Assembly: GCF_030160635.1 (NCBI RefSeq) | Contig: NZ_BSOS01000006.1 | Coordinates: forward strand, 78,239-142,238 | Source of the DNA: Acidocella aquatica | GTDB taxonomy: Bacteria; Pseudomonadota; Alphaproteobacteria; Acetobacterales; Acetobacteraceae | Reading direction: 5' to 3' | Length of the DNA: 64,000 nt | Shown here: piece after piece, positions 63,301-64,000 of the stretch | Numbering within the stretch: the stretch's first letter is position 1 | How the letters are laid out: the number at the start of each line of letters is the position of its first letter | Notes under the pieces: generated by a model | Seen by the model: the letters and a program-made list of their open reading frames with translations, nothing else | Database searches by the model: none | What the model was told of the DNA's origin: nothing | Made by a program: the position numbers and the translations under genes

Positions 63301-64000
63301 TGTTACGGCGGCAACCGAAACATGGTCGGTCACGCCAGTCAGCACCTCTTCCATAGGCATTTATGAAGAGAATGTCAGCGGCGCGACCTGGACCGGAGGT
63401 GGAACGAACCCTTACACCTTCATTTACGTAAAGGGCGGCCTGACCATTAACCCGGCGATATTATCCTATAACGCCACCGCGGCCAACAGCGCTTATGGTG
63501 CCAGCATTGCGCCGCTCACCGGCAGCATCACCGGCTTTATGGGCTCTGATACGCTGGCCAGCACCACCTCCGGAACGGCAAGTTTCACGACCACCGCGAC
63601 CAGCGCAAGCAACGCCGGTACCTATGCGCTCGATGGTTCCGGGCTAACATTGAACACCCCCAACTATGTGCTGGCGCAGGCTGCGGGGAATAGCACAGCC
63701 TACACCATCACCCCGGCGGCGCTGACGGTAACGGGCCTCTCGGGCACCAACCAGATATATAACGGCGCCAATGTTGATGCGCTGATCGGCACGGGCGCTC
63801 TGAACGGGCTGATCGGCGGGCAGACACTCTCCCTGCTGAACACCAGCACCGGCACACTGGCCAGCCCCAACGCCGGAGCTGAGGGGGTAACCACCAACAT
63901 CTCTCTGGCCAATGGCACCGGCCTGGCCAGCAACTACATGCTGACCCAGCCCACGCTCGCCCCGGTGAACATCACCCCGGCGGCGCTGACGGTAACGGGC
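60383..64000 (+). CDS. TpsA-type filamentous haemagglutinin-like adhesin, 3' end outside window
   Basis: Open from ATG 60383 to the last base (1,206 codons without a stop). The N-terminus MNHVYKLVWSRALNALVPV is an ESPR extended signal and a hydrophobic core with cleavage near ALA follows (about residue 70). The haemagglutination (TPS) domain, about 70-330, has INWQSFGVGANESVNF and LVNPNGIYFAPGAQV. A beta-helix region continues to about 640. Residues about 687-865 resemble a C-type lectin fold: WLGAERL, FNWNNYPNGEPNNY, WALQFVG, WNDL and LPYVKE. MBG-type repeats with AALTVTG begin near 1030. It would be exported by a TpsB partner that is not seen here. Confidence 0.85.
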   Translation, partial: MNHVYKLVWSRALNALVPVPEVACGPGRGGRRASRRSRQGGVSKGVAGLAGALSVLGSLSPMAALALPTGGQVVSGQANIQQSGAAVTVTQSSNSAIINWQSFGVGANESVNFRQPGVSSVVLNRVLGSDASAIYGKITANGQVFLVNPNGIYFAPGAQVSVGGLVASTLGISDQDFTAMKYNFSGSSTNSVVNAGSITAANGGSVAFIGPVVDNEGSISTPGGTTALGAGGAVNMTLAGNSLVSFQVSAAALKAAARNGGVIQAPGGAVILSAQAKSALLQTVVNNTGVISAQGVASRNGVITLLGGDSGTVQAGGTLDASSASGTGGHVVVTGQNVAVVDGAKIFATGATGGGQINIGGGIHGGGGIAQAMTTKLAVTAVLDASATGTGNGGQISVWSDVTNAASQTQVAGRLLAKGGAVGGNGGLIETSGANLDTTGIKVSAAAPHGTAGQWLLDPTMVEITSNTAASGTTASGTNPQVISGISTSYLDPATIDAALNAGTSVTVETSGLANGGAFDVWVVSPILQTSGPGGGTLTLQAANSVYVGAPISSTSGALNVNLYAGNNGGTLTGTGAVMLAANITTNGGVINFGTNQKLTSASGVTQLAGGDVYVNSQLQQDGGGSAANQMVTLDTTSAAGSGGNVNIYGQTVIANPSGFTINSAHTGTGSDGNVLFAGTVDSGNTFQLVSGSYNWNQAYTGAASGTGANVGDTYLATPNTSLLNAVASFASNYSPAWLGAERLVANTVTGTPNAADTTTLDNTWYWIAGPLGLVVNTSSPTGYGTAFFTQNGTTTTNGFGGTAINGAYFNWNNYPNGEPNNYNGSNLTPSGANEWALQFVGTAGNWNDLNPIIHLLPYVKETNLAASPLTVNSGTGTITFGAGVGTNSPLLSLNATGKVIELPQNPTLNTTNGTNVNGQVEVANGSGGYIPTQLLTIAATSQTDTYGTAPPANLPITYTIQGSTATPTPPTNVTAATETWSVTPVSTSSIGIYEENVSGATWTGGGTNPYTFIYVKGGLTINPAILSYNATAANSAYGASIAPLTGSITGFMGSDTLASTTSGTASFTTTATSASNAGTYALDGSGLTLNTPNYVLAQAAGNSTAYTITPAALTVTGLSGTNQIYNGANVDALIGTGALNGLIGGQTLSLLNTSTGTLASPNAGAEGVTTNISLANGTGLASNYMLTQPTLAPVNITPAALTVTG
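63706..64000 (+). repeat. MBG-type tandem repeat unit boundary with exact 31-base copies
   Basis: The same 31 bases, encoding ITPAALTVTG, occur at 63706-63736 and 63970-64000, exactly 264 bases (88 codons) apart. They mark the unit length of an MBG-like adhesin repeat that continues beyond the window. A related but less similar unit ends with INPAILSYNATAAN near 63450. Confidence 0.8.

Overview
The window looks like chromosomal DNA of a hopanoid-making alphaproteobacterium, most likely from the Acetobacteraceae or a close relative. This is inferred from the hpn/MEP locus, the argH-lptM-lysA and ribF-ileS-lspA-DUF3035 neighbourhoods, type 2 argC, a COQ9-family protein, a phasin and EipB (DUF1849). 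No rRNA, tRNA or CRISPR array was recognised.

Region 1 (1 to about 21 kb) is an accessory catabolic island. It carries an acyl-CoA synthetase (5' end outside the window), two crotonase-family proteins (one a shortened FadB/FadJ-like protein with an eroded dehydrogenase half), CaiB/BaiF CoA-transferase-family proteins (one single, one tandem fusion), a ferredoxin reductase, a DUF1302/DUF1329/YCF48-like/RND envelope module, an AttH-like protein, an APH-fold kinase, a quinone-oxidoreductase-type MDR protein and an aldehyde dehydrogenase. Together these suggest uptake or export and CoA-dependent breakdown of a hydrophobic carboxylic acid (steroid-, terpenoid- or fatty-acid-like). The substrate cannot be read from the sequence.

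Region 2 (21 to 32 kb) holds an RMND1/DUF155 membrane protein, an AraC regulator, a three-domain carboxylic acid reductase (CAR), a methyltransferase, and a TPP-riboswitch-controlled thiYZX pyrimidine-precursor ABC transporter.

Region 3 (31 to 50 kb) is housekeeping: DUF2125, ribF-ileS-lspA-DUF3035, argH-lptM-lysA with divergent tlpA, secB, argC-gamma-carbonic anhydrase, COQ9, phasin, uvrB, eipB, fusA and an AlkA-like glycosylase.

Region 4 (49.6 to 58 kb) is a hopanoid side-chain locus. ispH-hpnH reads left and dxs-hpnM-hpnI-hpnJ-trpF-like reads right from one 312-base divergent region, so isoprenoid supply and hopanoid tailoring appear to be wired together. hpnN and hpnK are not next to their usual partners.

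Region 5 (58 to 64 kb) has an FAD amine-oxidase-like protein coupled to a beta-hydroxyacid dehydrogenase. It ends with the start of a very large two-partner-secretion adhesin (at least 1,206 codons, running off the window) with an ESPR signal, a haemagglutination domain, an apparent embedded C-type-lectin-like domain and MBG-type repeats. The most novel candidates are this lectin-bearing adhesin, the region-1 island with its active-site-altered CaiB proteins and eroded multifunctional enzyme, the CAR gene with an inverted repeat over its ribosome binding site, and the divergent TrpF in the hopanoid operon.
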